From assembly GCA_947623455.1 (NCBI GenBank), contig OX392538.1, positions 6,014,001 to 6,078,000 of the forward strand: a stretch of 64,000 bases of DNA, written 5' to 3'. The position numbers were made by a program, and so were the translations under genes. Source of the stretch: Mimachlamys varia (lineage: Eukaryota; Mollusca; Bivalvia; Pectinida; Pectinidae). Under the pieces are notes generated by a model. That model did not search any database and was not told the origin of the DNA. It saw only the letters and a list, made by a program, of their open reading frames with translations. Every line of letters begins with the position of its first letter. The stretch's first letter is position 1. This document shows, piece after piece, positions 62,577-64,000 of the stretch.

Positions 62577-64000
62577 GGATACATACGTACATATATGTAC
62601 CTCGTGATACATACGTAGTAAAATGTATCTGGGGATACATACTTAGATATATGTATCTGGGGATACATACGTAGATATATGTATCTGGGGATAAATACGT
62701 AGATATATGTACCTCGGGATACATACGTAGATATATGTATCTCAGGATACATACGTAGATATATGTATCTCAGGATACATACGTAGATATATGTATCTCG
62801 GGATACATACGTAGATATATGTTTCTCGGGATACATACGTAGATATATGTATCTCAGGATACATACGTAGATATATGTATATCGGGATACATACGTAGAT
62901 ATATGTATCTCAGGATACATACGTAGATATATGTATATCGGGATACATACGTAGATATATGTATCTCGGGATACATACGTAGATATATGTATCTCGGGAT
63001 ACATACGTAGATATATGTATCTCGGGATACATACGTAGATATATGTATATCGGGATACATACGTAGATATATGTATATCGGGATACATACGTAGATATAT
63101 GTATATCGGGATACATACGTAGATATATGTATATCGGGATACATACGTAGATATATGTATATCGGGATACATACGTAGATATATGTATCTCTGGATACAT
63201 ACGTAGATATATGTATCTCAGGGTACATACGTAGATATACCTCGGGATACATACGTAGATATATGTACCTCGGGATACATACGTAGATATATGTATCTCA
63301 GGGTACATACGTAGATATACCTCGGGATACATACGTAGATATATGTATCTCGGGATACATACGTAGATATATGTATCTCGGGATACATACGTAGATATAT
63401 GATCTCAGGGTACATACGTAGATATATGTATCTCAGGGTACATACGTAGATATATGTATCTCAGGATACATACGTAGATATATGTATCTCAGGATACATA
63501 CGTAGATATATGTATCTCAGGATACATACGTAGATATATGTATCTCAGGATAAATACGTAGATATATGTATCTGGGGATACATACGTAGATATATGTACC
63601 TCGGGATACATACGTAGATATATGTATCTCAGGGTACATACGTAGATATATGTATCTCAGGGTACATACATAGATATATGTATCTCAGGATACATACGTA
63701 GATATATGTATATCGGGATACATACGTAGATATATGTATCTCAGGGTACATACGTAGATATATGATCTCAGGGTACATACATAGATATATGTATCTCAGG
63801 GTACATACGTAGATATATGTATCTGGGGATACATACGTAGATATGTGTATCTCGGGATACATACGTAGATATATGTATCTCAGGATACATACGTAGATAT
63901 ATGTATATCGGGATACATACGTAGATATATGTATATCGGGATACATACGTAGATATATGTATATCGGGATACATACGTAGATATATGTATCTCAGGATAC
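62577..64000 (+). repeat. 28-bp palindromic minisatellite, runs off the right edge
   Basis: The unit GGATACATACGTAGATATAT plus GTATCTCG is 28 bp, about 50 copies. GATACATA and TATGTATC within it are inverted, so each unit can fold. The minus-strand open frames with YIYVC-type peptides are repeat by-products. Confidence 0.97.

Noticed and set aside
62570..63974. Frames of 65-200 codons rich in Tyr-Ile
   Set aside because: By-product of the 28-bp repeat.

Overview
The window is eukaryotic, most likely from a mollusc and probably a bivalve. Coding regions are split by GT-AG introns, the intergenic DNA is AT-rich, and minisatellite and satellite arrays are dense. A repeat at 17067-19187 has ends (AGCTCACCTGG and CCAGGTGAGC, with a CGTCCGTC-rich head) that I remember from bivalve assemblies; no search was run, so the taxon is an inference. 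There are no bacterial-style operons.

The centre (about 24.56-45.28 kb) looks like one large DNA transposon. Near-identical inverted ends (ATCCCAAGAGAAAA) lie at 24565 and, inverted, at 45281, with CAG or ACAG on both outer sides. Just inside each end is an array of GC-rich palindromes built on CGGGATCCCG. Between them lie two divergent spliced genes: a five-exon BEN-domain gene on the minus strand (26260-28688, 237 aa predicted) and a Tnp2/CACTA-like transposase-family gene on the plus strand (30456-44353, 629 aa predicted). The second gene has a zinc-ribbon-like motif and the DUF4218-like C-terminal half, but I find no catalytic core between them. A 148-bp near-perfect palindrome lies in the intron where the core would be. 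My reading is an EnSpm/CACTA-like element with a BEN protein as its DNA-binding partner.

This element has been invaded by others. A full-length 9.1-kb Ty3/gypsy (Metaviridae) LTR retrotransposon (34016-43156) sits antisense in an intron of the transposase-like gene. It has two 1790-bp LTRs with no difference seen, an intact 1773-codon gag-pol frame, a tRNA-Leu primer site and a TATG target duplication. Two PIF/Harbinger-type MITEs with TAA/TTA duplications lie in the last intron of each gene, in opposite orientations.

The flanks are mainly repeats: 27-bp arrays (5.55-6.54 and 8.34-9.41 kb), a 145-bp array with paired nuclear-receptor-type half sites inside a mobile element (17.07-19.19 kb), a 31-bp array (21.36-22.35 kb), a 41-bp array (46.78-47.95 kb), an 8.5-kb 61-bp satellite with higher-order structure (51.05-59.57 kb), and a 28-bp palindromic array running off the right edge. 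A tRNA-derived SINE is at 46264-46416. Outside the central element I can support only two weak candidate exons (10031-10228 minus; 48307-48374 plus). The remainder is AT-rich DNA in which I recognise no gene.
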